Part shown: piece by piece, positions 1-8,052 of the stretch | Position numbering within the stretch: the stretch's first letter is position 1 | Layout of the letters: every line of letters starts with the position of its first letter | Assembly (NCBI RefSeq): GCF_020852455.1 | Contig: NZ_JADZAT010000009.1 | Span: 62,001-126,000 of the forward strand | DNA length: 64,000 bases | DNA from: Novosphingobium sp. | GTDB lineage: Bacteria; Pseudomonadota; Alphaproteobacteria; Sphingomonadales; Sphingomonadaceae | Direction of reading: 5' to 3' | Translations under genes and position numbers: made by a program | The notes under the pieces: generated by a model | The model's database searches: none | Seen by the model: only the letters and a program-made list of their open reading frames with translations | Told to the model about the DNA's origin: nothing

Positions 1-360
1 TGCGGCAAGCAGGGCCAGCAACGCCGGACGCAGGATCGCGAACAGATCGACCGGCCGCTCGCGCGCTACGAAATCGCAACCGCAATCGAGCACTTTGCCG
101 CGCTGGCGCAGCAAGGTCAGACAATAGACTGTCCACAGCGTGGCGGCAGCCAGTGCCCCGCCGATCTGCAACCCCGGAACCAGCAGGGCGAGCGCCGCCA
201 ACCCCTCAACCGTGGCGGCCAGCGCCAGTAGCAACACGCCCAGCGGCATGGGGACGCCGGCAAGCCGCGCGACCACTGCGCCCAGCCGATCGCGTGCCGT
301 CACCTTGTGCACGGCCGAAGCGGCCAACAGCAGGGCCAGGAAAAGAGCGACCGCCGCCAT
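1..360 (-). CDS. mauE: MauE-family membrane protein (partial, runs off the window start)
   Basis: The reverse-strand reading frame is open over 120 codons from an ATG at 360 to the window edge. The protein is strongly hydrophobic, with an N-terminal membrane helix containing the HKVTAR boundary, two further helices and a DCGCDF cysteine motif near residue 93. This pattern matches the MauE/DoxD-related family, needed for maturation of the disulfide-rich small subunit of methylamine-type dehydrogenases in the periplasm. Its start overlaps the stop of the amine dehydrogenase gene by one base (TAATG), so the two are translationally coupled. The C-terminus, and any mauD/mauA genes beyond it, lie outside the window. 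Family assignment is fairly sure; the substrate is not known. Confidence 0.75.
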   Translation of the reverse strand, partial: MAAVALFLALLLAASAVHKVTARDRLGAVVARLAGVPMPLGVLLLALAATVEGLAALALLVPGLQIGGALAAATLWTVYCLTLLRQRGKVLDCGCDFVARERPVDLFAILRPALLALLAA

Positions 361-1520
361 TACGGAACCGGCGTAATCAGGACCGGGCTGGCTGCCACGG
401 TTGCACCGAGCGACCGGACGAATTTGCCGCTGACGGCATCATAGACGTCGATATCGCCGGGCGCGCGCGCGACCACCAGATGCGGGCTGGCTTCGCTGGT
501 CACCGCGATCGAGCCCGAATGGCCCTGCAGCACGATCCGCTGGGTGCGCTGGCCGCTGGACGGATCAATCACCCAGACCTCGCTGCCGCCGTCCTTGTGG
601 CTGCCTTCCTTGCCATAGGGGCTCATCAGCACATAGAGCAGACCGGTCGGCCCGGCGGCGATCACCTGCCAGCCGCCCGGACGCCACGCTGGCTGTCCGC
701 CTTCGGCAGTACCGACAGAGAGTTTGCCCGGCAGCGGGCGCGCTACCGGCCCCGACAGGTCATAGCCCTTCAGCAAGCCACCAAAGGTGACGAACCAGGC
801 CGTCTGACCGGCAAAGGCGGCGTTCTGGAACTGGGCCTGGTTGTCGATATCCTGGACATTGGGCAGGGTCTTCGAACTGGCGACCTTGCCGGCATCGTCA
901 AGCTGGATCGAAGTCAGCGAGCCATCGGCGCAGAAGGTGGTGAAACCGCGCGCGCCGGTGGGATAGAATTGCGAGCAGCCCGGCAGGTCGATTTCCGACA
1001 GCACCTTGCGGCCATCCAGATCGACCACGGTGACCGACTGCGCCGGGGTAAAGTTGGCGACCACCGCCCACTTCTTGCCGTTGATGAACTGGAACAGCCC
1101 GTTGTAGGTTACCGACTGCTGGCGCTTGCCGCCAGGCAGCAGAATTTCACCCTTGGGCTGGAGGCTGCGTGAATCCCACACCGTGATCGCATCGGTGCGC
1201 TCGCCGCGGGTCAGGCGTGAATAGAAGGTCTCTGCCGTATAGAACTCGTGCTTTTCCGGCGCGTAGAGCAGGTTCCCGAACTGCGCGGTGCGGACCACGC
1301 CCTTCATCGGCTGCGCGAGGTTCTCCGTATCGACCACCACCACCTTGCCATCAAGAATGGCATTGAAGTTGAAGTCATGGACCAGCACCCAATGCTTTGG
1401 ATAGCTGTCTGGCAGCGTGCCGACGCTGGGGATCGGCTCTTCCGGCAGCGGCGGCGGCGTTGCCGCCACGGCCGAGCCGGCTGTCAGCAAGAGCGCAAGC
1501 GCGAATGACATCGATCGCAT
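360..1520 (-). CDS. mauB: Amine dehydrogenase large (beta-propeller) subunit, MauB/AauB family
   Basis: This is a 386-residue periplasmic protein with an N-terminal signal peptide (MRSMSFALALLL...SAVAA). The body shows repeated beta-propeller blades and motifs typical of the heavy subunit of quinoprotein amine dehydrogenases: a YSRLTRGERTD stretch near residue 110 and WRPGGWQ near residue 285. In the family, the heavy subunit forms a 2+2 complex with a TTQ-bearing small subunit and passes electrons to cupredoxin or cytochrome. The start at 1520 was chosen for a GGAGGG ribosome-binding site and because the signal peptide begins there; upstream in-frame codons add a non-signal extension. mauE follows directly. 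The small subunit is not in the window, so methylamine versus aromatic amine specificity cannot be read. Confidence 0.85.
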   Translation of the reverse strand: MRSMSFALALLLTAGSAVAATPPPLPEEPIPSVGTLPDSYPKHWVLVHDFNFNAILDGKVVVVDTENLAQPMKGVVRTAQFGNLLYAPEKHEFYTAETFYSRLTRGERTDAITVWDSRSLQPKGEILLPGGKRQQSVTYNGLFQFINGKKWAVVANFTPAQSVTVVDLDGRKVLSEIDLPGCSQFYPTGARGFTTFCADGSLTSIQLDDAGKVASSKTLPNVQDIDNQAQFQNAAFAGQTAWFVTFGGLLKGYDLSGPVARPLPGKLSVGTAEGGQPAWRPGGWQVIAAGPTGLLYVLMSPYGKEGSHKDGGSEVWVIDPSSGQRTQRIVLQGHSGSIAVTSEASPHLVVARAPGDIDVYDAVSGKFVRSLGATVAASPVLITPVP

Positions 1521-1654
1521 AGGTCCCTCCCCAAGCGGAGTCTTGACCCATCCCCCGCCGTTGACCGCATGCTGACGGTTTGAGGTAAAGTTTATCAAGT
1601 GTCCTAAATTTGTCTATCGTACGGTTTCTGACTGATCCGGAGATTCGACAACAA

Positions 1655-2338
1655 ATGCCTGATTCGCTTACCTTTGAACGCAAGATTCAGGCCATTACAG
1701 TCGCCGATCTGGCCTTTCCTCCGCGTGAAGGCGGCTATGCCAAGGGGCACGAGACTCGCGAAGAGATCCTGCGCGCCGCGCTGCACCTGCTGGTCAATTC
1801 GGGCTATCGGGCCATGTCGATGCGCAAGATTGCGGCGGCCTGCGGCATGAAGCTGGGCAACCTGACCTACCACTTTCCAACCCGCGAAGACCTGGTCCAG
1901 GCGCTGCTCGATTCGGTCATCTCGAGCTACGAGATCGAATTCGACAAGATCATGCATCACCCCCAGCTGCCCCCCGAAGGGCGTCTCGATCTGTACTGCG
2001 AGACCGTGCTGGAGGACTTGCGCACGCTGAAGACCACCCGGTTCTTCCCCGAACTGTGGGCGCTATCCAATCACGATCCGTTCGTTTTCGAGCGCATGCA
2101 CGAACTGTATGTCCGCGCCCGCGCCCCGCTTGATGAGATCGTGGCTGACATGAGGGCCGACCTGCCAGCAGAGAAGCGGGCCGCATTGGTGCTGTTCATT
2201 TCCGCCGCGATGGAAGGCCTGACGGTCTTCGCCGGCTATGGCAAACCCTTCGAACCGATGATGCCAGCGCTGGAAGGAGTCGCAACCAAGGCCTTCAAGG
2301 ATCTGGTCCGCACGATCCGCGAGGAAGACATTCCGTAG
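1655..2338 (+). CDS. TetR-family transcriptional regulator
   Basis: A 227-residue protein with an N-terminal TetR helix-turn-helix: residues about 27-75 include TREEILRAALHLL, then SMRKIAAACGMKLGNLTYHF starting at residue 54. The C-terminal helical ligand-binding domain resembles the TetR_C families and has no diagnostic effector motif. It is divergent from the amine dehydrogenase gene across 134 bases and lies 72 bases upstream of the ThDP enzyme gene in the same direction, so it is a candidate regulator of either or both. An in-frame TTG at 1610 would add 15 residues. The ATG at 1655, with GGAG at 1639-1642, was preferred. Confidence 0.85.
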   Translation: MPDSLTFERKIQAITVADLAFPPREGGYAKGHETREEILRAALHLLVNSGYRAMSMRKIAAACGMKLGNLTYHFPTREDLVQALLDSVISSYEIEFDKIMHHPQLPPEGRLDLYCETVLEDLRTLKTTRFFPELWALSNHDPFVFERMHELYVRARAPLDEIVADMRADLPAEKRAALVLFISAAMEGLTVFAGYGKPFEPMMPALEGVATKAFKDLVRTIREEDIP

Positions 2339-2410
2339 CGTCAGTCTGATCGCGCTTGCACCACGCCGCAATGTCTGAAAACTTGGCTGCAAACGGGAGG
2401 ATTCTGGATC

Positions 2411-3958
2411 ATGAACGGCGCTGAAGCATTCATCGAAACCTTGCATGCCTGCGGAGTGGAAGTCTGCTTCGCCAACCCCGGCACGTCCGAAATGCAGCTG
2501 GTCGCGGCGGTCGACCGGCAGCACGGGATGCGCGCGATCCTGGGCCTGTTCGAAGGCGTGGTGACCGGCGCGGCGGATGGGTACGGCCGCATGGCCGACA
2601 AGCCGGCGGTGACCCTGCTCCATCTGGGCCCGGGTCTGGGCAATGGCCTGGCGAACCTGCACAACGCCAAGAAGGCCGGCAGTCCGGTGATCAACATGGT
2701 CGGCGACCATGCGACTTATCACAAGCATTTCAATGCTCCGCTGACTTCGGACACCGAAGGCGTTGCCCGGCCGATGTCGGACTGGGTCCGCACCTCAACC
2801 TCCGAACGTGACCTGGCCCAGGCGGGGGCCGAAGCCTTTTCGGTCGCGCAGGGCTATCCCGGCCGGATCGCCACGGTGATCGTGCCCGCCAACCATGCCT
2901 GGAGCGAAGGCTCCGCTCCGGTTGCCCCCCTGCCTGTCCCCGCCGTTGCGAAGACGCCGGACGCGGCAATTGCTGCGGCTGCGGCAGCGCTCAAGGATGG
3001 CGAGGGACCGAAGTGCCTGTTCCTGGGCGGACGGGCGCTGCGCGAGGAGGCGCTGATCGAAGCCGGGCGGATCGCGGCGGCTACCGGCTGCCGGCTGGTC
3101 TGCGAAACCTTTGCCACCCGCCACCAGCGCGGCGTGGGCCGGGTCGCGGTTGAAAAGCTGCCCTATTTCGGTGAGCAGGCGCAGGCCTTCATTGCCGAAT
3201 TCAAGACCATCGTGTTCTGCGGCAGCGAACCGCCGGTCTCGTTCTTCGCCTATCCCGGCAAGCCCAGCTGGCTGTCACCCGAGGGCGCCAACCTGGTCCG
3301 CCTGGCCAGCATGCGCGAGGATGCCCTGCACGCCCTGTCCGGGCTGGCCACGGCATTGAATGCCCCGGCCGAACCCGCGCTGGTTCAGCAAGCGGGCGCA
3401 TTCCCGGCCGCCGAAGGCCAGCTCAACAGCGCCAACCTGGGCGCGGTGCTGGCCGAACTGCTGCCCGAGAACGCGATCGTCTCCGATGAGGGCGCGACCC
3501 AGGGCGGTGCATCAATGCTGGCCTGCGCGGCGGCCAGGAAGCATGACTGGTTGCAGCTGACCGGCGGCTCGATCGGTCAGGGCCTGCCGCTGGCGGTGGG
3601 GGCTGCGGTCGCTTGCCCGGACCGCAAGGTGATCGCGCTGCACGGCGATGGCGGGGCGATGTACACCGTCCAGGCGCTGTGGACCATGGCGCGCGAAAAC
3701 CTGGATGTGACCACGATCATCCTCAACAACGGGTCCTACGCGATCCTCAACATCGAACTGATGCGGGTGGGCGTGCAAAACCCCGGGCCCAAGGCGCTGT
3801 CGATGCTCGACCTGCGCAATCCGGCGATCAACTGGTCGCAGATCTCTGAAGGGATGGGCGTGCCGGCGGTGCGCGTCGATACGGCAGAAGGCTTCCGCCA
3901 GGCGCTGGCCGATGCGCTGGCGCACAAGGGGCCGCGGCTGATCGAGGCGCTGCTCTGA
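2411..3958 (+). CDS. ThDP-dependent decarboxylase/lyase (acetolactate synthase-like, MdlC-related)
   Basis: This 515-residue cytosolic enzyme has the three-domain layout of the pyruvate oxidase/benzoylformate decarboxylase superfamily. Glu48, in GLFEGVV, is the conserved glutamate that activates the thiamine ring. His71, in LLHLGPG, aligns with the active-site His70 of benzoylformate decarboxylase. The ThDP/Mg motif runs from GDGGAMYT to IILNNGSY near residues 410-440. It may act on a 2-keto acid produced by the hydroxyacid dehydrogenase encoded immediately downstream, whose start overlaps this stop by one base (TGATG). A GGGAGG ribosome-binding site supports the start. The true substrate (benzoylformate-like, pyruvate or other) is not decidable from sequence alone; mandelate-type chemistry is a hypothesis. 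Confidence 0.8.
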   Translation: MNGAEAFIETLHACGVEVCFANPGTSEMQLVAAVDRQHGMRAILGLFEGVVTGAADGYGRMADKPAVTLLHLGPGLGNGLANLHNAKKAGSPVINMVGDHATYHKHFNAPLTSDTEGVARPMSDWVRTSTSERDLAQAGAEAFSVAQGYPGRIATVIVPANHAWSEGSAPVAPLPVPAVAKTPDAAIAAAAAALKDGEGPKCLFLGGRALREEALIEAGRIAAATGCRLVCETFATRHQRGVGRVAVEKLPYFGEQAQAFIAEFKTIVFCGSEPPVSFFAYPGKPSWLSPEGANLVRLASMREDALHALSGLATALNAPAEPALVQQAGAFPAAEGQLNSANLGAVLAELLPENAIVSDEGATQGGASMLACAAARKHDWLQLTGGSIGQGLPLAVGAAVACPDRKVIALHGDGGAMYTVQALWTMARENLDVTTIILNNGSYAILNIELMRVGVQNPGPKALSMLDLRNPAINWSQISEGMGVPAVRVDTAEGFRQALADALAHKGPRLIEALL

Positions 3959-5130
3959 TGGGCGAAACGCTCAACCTGCTTCCCGCCAGCTATGCCGATT
4001 TTCGCGCCCGCGCCGAAAGGCGCCTGCCGCGCTTCCTGTTCGATTACATCGACGGTGGATCGGGCGCGGAAGTGACCCTGCGGCGCAACACCGCCGATTG
4101 GGAAGCGGTTCAGCTGGTCCAGAAGGTCCTGTGCGATGCTTCGAAGATGGATTGCTCGGTCGAACTGTTCGGTGAAAAGCTGGCCATGCCGCTGGTGCTG
4201 GCCCCGGTCGGCATGGGCGGGATGACCGCGCGGCGCGGCGAGGTACAGGCCAAGCGCGCGGCCGATGCGGCCGGAATTCCCTTTTGTCTTTCCACCGTCG
4301 GGGTCTGCTCGATGGAAGAGGTTGCCAAGGTCTCGGACCGGCCATTCTGGTTCCAGCTCTATATGCTGAAGGACCGCGGGGTGGTGCAGGATATCCTTGC
4401 CCGTGCCTGGGATCACGGGGTGCGGACGCTGGCCTTCACGATCGACCTGGCAGTGCTGGGCACGCGCTATCGCGATATCCGCAATGGCATGGCCGGCGGC
4501 CTTGGTGCCTGGGGCAAATTGCGGGCCGGGCCGATCGACTATGGCCTGCATCCGCGCTGGGTGATGGACGTAGGCCTGCGCGGTCGCCCGCACGGCCTTG
4601 GCAACGTCGCCAAATATGTTGCGGGCACGGGGTCGGGCAACGTCGCCAATTTCATGCTGTGGATGGCCGGACAGTTCGATCCTTCGGTAACCTGGAAAGA
4701 TATCGAATGGCTGCGCGGGATCTGGAAGGGCAATCTGGTACTCAAGGGCGTTCTCGATATCGACGATGCCCGCCAGTCCGTTGCGATTGGCGCTGACGGG
4801 ATCATCGTTTCCAACCATGGCGGCCGCCAGCTCGATGGCGTTGCATCCAGTGCGGCGATGCTGCCCCGGATTGCCGATGCGGTTGGCGACAAGACCACAG
4901 TGCTGGTCGATGGCGGGATCCGCACCGGGCAAGACCTGGTCCGCGCACTGGCGCTGGGGGCCAAGGCCGCGCTGATCGGGCGCCCCTGGGCATTGGCCCT
5001 GGGTGCTGGCGGCGAGGCAGCGCTTGCGCGCTATCTGGGCCTGGTCAAGCAGGACATGCGCACCGCGCTGGGTCTGACCGGAGCGATCGATGCCCGCAAT
5101 GTCGATCGTTCGGTGCTGCTCGAAAGCTAG
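3958..5130 (+). CDS. FMN-dependent L-2-hydroxyacid dehydrogenase (LldD/MdlB family)
   Basis: A 390-residue TIM-barrel flavoprotein that would oxidise an L-2-hydroxy acid to the 2-keto acid. The FMN-family signature SNHGGRQLDG carries the catalytic His287 and substrate-binding Arg290, and the N-terminal FLFDYIDGGS holds the conserved tyrosine. The middle segment (VMDVGLRGRPHGLGN, then a hydrophobic stretch before SVTWKDIEW) resembles E. coli LldD and corresponds to the region that attaches such enzymes to the membrane in relatives. The length matches LldD (396) and MdlB (393). It is translationally coupled to the ThDP enzyme upstream and ends in a 4-base convergent overlap with tlyA. Lactate is the default substrate guess; the neighbour suggests an alternative 2-hydroxy acid. 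Confidence 0.85.
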   Translation: MGETLNLLPASYADFRARAERRLPRFLFDYIDGGSGAEVTLRRNTADWEAVQLVQKVLCDASKMDCSVELFGEKLAMPLVLAPVGMGGMTARRGEVQAKRAADAAGIPFCLSTVGVCSMEEVAKVSDRPFWFQLYMLKDRGVVQDILARAWDHGVRTLAFTIDLAVLGTRYRDIRNGMAGGLGAWGKLRAGPIDYGLHPRWVMDVGLRGRPHGLGNVAKYVAGTGSGNVANFMLWMAGQFDPSVTWKDIEWLRGIWKGNLVLKGVLDIDDARQSVAIGADGIIVSNHGGRQLDGVASSAAMLPRIADAVGDKTTVLVDGGIRTGQDLVRALALGAKAALIGRPWALALGAGGEAALARYLGLVKQDMRTALGLTGAIDARNVDRSVLLES

Positions 5131-5876
5131 TCCACTTCGCGCAAGGCCGAAATCAGGAACTCCACATTGCCTTCCGGCCCGGTGATCGGGCTTTCGACGA
5201 TACCTTGCACCTGCCAGCCCAGCCCCTCGATCCACTGGCGCACTTCATCGCAGACGCGCTGGTGCAGCGCCGGATCGCGCACCACCCCGCCCTTGCCCAC
5301 CTCGGCCCGGCCCACTTCGAACTGCGGTTTGATCAACGCGACCAGGCGGCAGGGTGTGGCGGCCAGTTTCAGCGGCACGTCGAGCACCTTGGCCAGCCCG
5401 ATGAAACTGGCATCGCAAACCACCCAGTTGCAGGGCCGGTCGATCTGATCCGGGGTCAGCACCCGCGCGCTGGTCTGTTCCAGCACCGTGACGCGCGGAT
5501 CCTGGCGCAGTTTCCAGGCGAGCTGGTTGGTGCCGGAATCAACCGCGAAGACGTGGCTGGCACCCTTGCTCAGCAGCACATCGGTAAACCCGCCGGTCGA
5601 ACTGCCGATATCCATCGCCACCGCGCCTGCCGGATCGAGCCCGAAATGGTCGATCGCGTGGGCCAGCTTGATCCCGCCGCGCGAAACCCACGGGTGATCG
5701 CGTCCGCGCACCTCCAGCGGAGCATCGGCAAGCAGCGTCTGGCCGGGCTTGGCAATCTTGGTTTCGCCGGAAAAGACCAGGCCTGCCAGCACCAGCGCCT
5801 GCGCGCGGGTGCGGCTTTCGGCGTGGCCGCGTTCGACCAGCATCTGGTCCACCCGTTCCTTGCGCTGCTTGCTCAT
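5127..5876 (-). CDS. tlyA: TlyA-family rRNA methyltransferase / hemolysin-like
   Basis: This 249-residue protein combines an N-terminal S4 RNA-binding domain (RVDQMLVERGHAESRTRAQ, residues about 7-65) with an FtsJ/RrmJ-type methyltransferase fold. The S-adenosylmethionine-binding loop is AMDIGSSTGGFTD, followed by LIKPQFE around residue 185. TlyA relatives 2'-O-methylate rRNA and are often annotated as hemolysin A. The start at 5876 has AGGAGG eight bases upstream. It lies divergently from a lipoprotein gene 27 bases away and overlaps the end of the hydroxyacid dehydrogenase gene. Confidence 0.9.
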   Translation of the reverse strand: MSKQRKERVDQMLVERGHAESRTRAQALVLAGLVFSGETKIAKPGQTLLADAPLEVRGRDHPWVSRGGIKLAHAIDHFGLDPAGAVAMDIGSSTGGFTDVLLSKGASHVFAVDSGTNQLAWKLRQDPRVTVLEQTSARVLTPDQIDRPCNWVVCDASFIGLAKVLDVPLKLAATPCRLVALIKPQFEVGRAEVGKGGVVRDPALHQRVCDEVRQWIEGLGWQVQGIVESPITGPEGNVEFLISALREVD

Positions 5877-5903
5877 TGCCGCGCCTCCTTCCATAGAAGG
5901 CTG

Positions 5904-6461
5904 GTGAAGGCAATTGCTCCCTCGTCGCCAGTCTGGGCCAAGGCCGCCGCGCTGCTTGGCCCGGCATTGCTCGCCGCCTGCGCCGCGCCGCCCAGGCCGG
6001 TGCCAGTCCCCGCGCCGGCACCCACGCCGGCACCGCTCCCGCCGCCCCCGCCGCTGCCCAGGCCCCCGGCCGACTGGCGTGACGCGGCGCAAACTGCGGG
6101 CACCTGGCGCTGGGCCATCGTCCAGGGCCGTTCAACCGCCAGCTTTGTCGGAACCGACGGTTCAGCCAAGGCCGGCCTGAGCTGTGACAAGCTCAATGGC
6201 CGCGTGCTGCTGTCGCGGGCTGGCAGCCAGGCAGTCGCCACCCCAATGGCTTTGACCAGCACCTTCGGAACCCGGCCGCTCAGCAGCGATCCCTTGCGTT
6301 CGCCGCCCGGCTGGATCGTGGCCGAATTGCATGCCAGCGATCCGATGCTGGATTCGATCGCCTTTTCGCGCGGACGCTTCGCCTTTGAAGTCGCAGGGAT
6401 GGAAACACTCTACCTGCCCAGCTGGCCCGAGATCGGCCGGGTGATCGAGGATTGCCGCTGA
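5904..6461 (+). CDS. Putative lipoprotein of unknown function
   Basis: A 185-residue protein read from a GTG start. The N-terminus carries a lysine, a hydrophobic stretch and a lipobox (GPALLAAC, Cys26), predicting cleavage by signal peptidase II and membrane anchoring. A Pro/Ala-rich linker of about 35 residues follows, then a roughly 120-residue globular domain starting at DWRDAAQTAGTWRW that contains two cysteines (LSCDKLNG and the C-terminal IEDCR). I do not recognise the domain. The mature start is uncertain, because AGAAGG lies only three bases ahead of the GTG. The gene is divergent from tlyA and is followed by 484 bases without a clear protein gene. Confidence 0.7.
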   Translation: MKAIAPSSPVWAKAAALLGPALLAACAAPPRPVPVPAPAPTPAPLPPPPPLPRPPADWRDAAQTAGTWRWAIVQGRSTASFVGTDGSAKAGLSCDKLNGRVLLSRAGSQAVATPMALTSTFGTRPLSSDPLRSPPGWIVAELHASDPMLDSIAFSRGRFAFEVAGMETLYLPSWPEIGRVIEDCR

Positions 6462-6566
6462 AGCTTGGCTGTGGAGAACTGCCCGGTCGCGGGCCGAAGC
6501 GCAGAATTCTGACAGCAAATTTTTTTCACGCAAGACTTGTTGTGCAGCGAGAAATGAATCACACCT

Positions 6567-6719
6567 ATGACCAAGGCCAAAGCGGTCTTTCCGCCACGGT
6601 CCAGTCCTCGTCCGGGGGCGAATGGCTCAACAGCGCGAAAGGAGGTGACCGATGTCTCATGGTTCAGCAGGGAGGTCGGTAACCCGCTTGATGGAGCATT
6701 ATCGCTGAGCATTGTTTAA
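6567..6719 (+). CDS. Candidate small leader ORF (50 codons) upstream of ilvE
   Basis: An open frame from an ATG at 6567 ends with codons for Leu-Ser-Leu-Ser-Ile-Val and then TAA, just before two RNA hairpins and the branched-chain aminotransferase gene. A tail that uses all three branched-chain amino acids would fit a leader peptide controlling ilvE by attenuation. There is no good ribosome-binding site at this ATG, and the frame overlaps another small ORF that has a much better one. It may simply be part of a non-coding RNA. Low confidence. Confidence 0.25.
   Translation: MTKAKAVFPPRSSPRPGANGSTARKEVTDVSWFSREVGNPLDGALSLSIV
6652..6708 (+). CDS. Candidate 18-residue peptide with a near-perfect Shine-Dalgarno
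   Basis: The sequence AAAGGAGGTGACC at 6638-6650 is almost fully complementary to the 3' end of bacterial 16S rRNA and lies six bases before an ATG. The frame gives MSHGSAGRSVTRLMEHYR and a TGA. Such an extended ribosome-binding site is rare by chance and stronger than those of the ordinary genes here. The peptide has no branched-chain run, so if it is translated its role may lie in ribosome placement on the leader rather than classic attenuation. Confidence 0.35.
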   Translation: MSHGSAGRSVTRLMEHYR

Positions 6720-6736
6720 GCGATAGAGGCTTCGTG

Positions 6737-6814
6737 AGCGGCGCTTTCCGGCCGCTGACCATGCGAAGGGCTGCTTCCGGTTAGGCCGGGGCAGCCCTTC
6801 TCATTTGGGGCTGC
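6737..6814 (+). promoter_or_regulatory. Structured leader or small-RNA hairpins before ilvE
   Basis: Three stems can be drawn. Stem A pairs AGCGGC (6737-6742) with GCCGCT (6751-6756). Stem B pairs GAAGGGCTGC (6765-6774) with GCAGCCCTTC (6791-6800), with an inner CCGG/CCGG continuation. Stem C pairs GCAGCCC (6791-6797) with GGGCTGC (6808-6814). B and C share a strand and cannot form together, which is the layout of an attenuator or riboswitch. No clear U-tract follows either stem, so a pure terminator role is doubtful. The rest of 6462-6945 shows only an AT-rich patch at 6515-6525 and the ilvE ribosome-binding site. Confidence 0.45.
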
Positions 6815-6945
6815 CGCTTGGCCTCGGCCCGTTCATGGGCTATGAAGGAAAAAGAAATAACGTCATTACTTTTATTGCTTGCGGGTTGCGCGAGATGTAA
6901 TTTTCGTTCAATGCCCGCGCTTCGCAGTGCAAGGATTCGATTCTG

Positions 6946-8046
6946 ATGGCTACCCTCGCCGAACCCGCGACCCGTTTTGCCCAAGTGCCCCACCCCGCGC
7001 CGACCCCGGCCGAGGTGCGCGCCGAAGTCTTGGCGAACCCCGGCTTCGGCACCCGCTTCACCGACCACATGGTCTCGATCGACTGGTCTGAAGAGGCTGG
7101 CTGGCACAATGCCGCAGTCCTGCCCTATGGCCCGATCGCGCTCGATCCGGCGGCCTCGGTGCTGCACTATGCTCAGGAAATCTTTGAAGGGATGAAGGCC
7201 TATCGCCACCCCGATGGCTCGATGGCGCTGTTCCGCCCGCAGGCCAATGCCCGGCGCTTCAACCAGTCGGCCCGGCGCCTTGCCATGCCCGAACTTCCCG
7301 AAGAACTGTTCATCCAGGCGATCCGCGAACTGGTGGAGGTGGACAAGGACTGGTTCCCGAGCGTGGAAGGCGGTTCGCTCTACCTGCGCCCGTTCATGAT
7401 CGCGACCGAAGCCTTCCTGGGCGTGCGGGCAGCGAAGAGCTACAAGTTCCTGGTGATCGCCAGCCCGGCCGGCAATTACTTCAAGAGCGGCGCCCCGGCG
7501 GTGTCGATCTGGGTTTCGGACTATACCCGCGCGGCCCCGGGCGGAACCGGCGCGGCCAAATGCGGCGGCAACTATGCCGCCAGCCTGGTCCCCACCGCCG
7601 AAGCCTTTGCCAAGGGGCACGATCAGGTGCTGTTCCTTGATGCGGCCGAGCACAAGTGGATCGAGGAACTGGGCGGCATGAACCTGTTCTTCGTCTTTGC
7701 CGATGGCAGCCTGCTGACCCCGCCGATCAGCGGCACGATCCTCGAAGGGGTGACCCGCGACAGTCTGATCGCGCTGGCCCGCGATGAAGGACTGACCGTT
7801 CGAGAAGACAAGTACAGTCTGGACCAGTGGCGCGCCGATGCCGCCTCGGGCCAGCTGGTCGAAGCCTTCGCCTGCGGCACCGCCGCAGTGGTCACCCCGG
7901 TTGGCAAGGTTGCCGGTCGCGATGGTGAATTCACTATCGGCAGCGGCGGTCCCGGCCAGCTGACCGGCAAGCTCAAGGCCCGGCTGACCGCGATCCAGCG
8001 CGGCGAAGCGCCCGATCCGCATGGCTGGGTGATGCGGCTGGACTGA
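6946..8046 (+). CDS. ilvE: Branched-chain amino acid aminotransferase
   Basis: A 366-residue fold-type IV PLP enzyme catalysing the last transamination in leucine, isoleucine and valine synthesis and the first step of their breakdown. Landmarks are YAQEIFEGMKAYR near residue 80, the PLP lysine Lys205 in TGAAKCGGNYAAS, EELGGMNLFFV near 245 and ACGTAAVVTPVG near 308. The length is that of the longer (mitochondrial-like, group II) IlvE class rather than E. coli IlvE (309). AAGGA sits nine bases ahead of the ATG. The 5' region carries the structured leader described separately. A DCC-family gene follows six bases downstream and is probably co-transcribed. Confidence 0.95.
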   Translation: MATLAEPATRFAQVPHPAPTPAEVRAEVLANPGFGTRFTDHMVSIDWSEEAGWHNAAVLPYGPIALDPAASVLHYAQEIFEGMKAYRHPDGSMALFRPQANARRFNQSARRLAMPELPEELFIQAIRELVEVDKDWFPSVEGGSLYLRPFMIATEAFLGVRAAKSYKFLVIASPAGNYFKSGAPAVSIWVSDYTRAAPGGTGAAKCGGNYAASLVPTAEAFAKGHDQVLFLDAAEHKWIEELGGMNLFFVFADGSLLTPPISGTILEGVTRDSLIALARDEGLTVREDKYSLDQWRADAASGQLVEAFACGTAAVVTPVGKVAGRDGEFTIGSGGPGQLTGKLKARLTAIQRGEAPDPHGWVMRLD

Positions 8047-8052
8047 CCGCTG

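Noticed and set aside
6652..6708. Reading the 18-codon ORF as a classic branched-chain leader peptide
   Set aside because: It has a superb ribosome-binding site but only one Leu, one Val and no Ile codon, so it does not fit control codons by itself.
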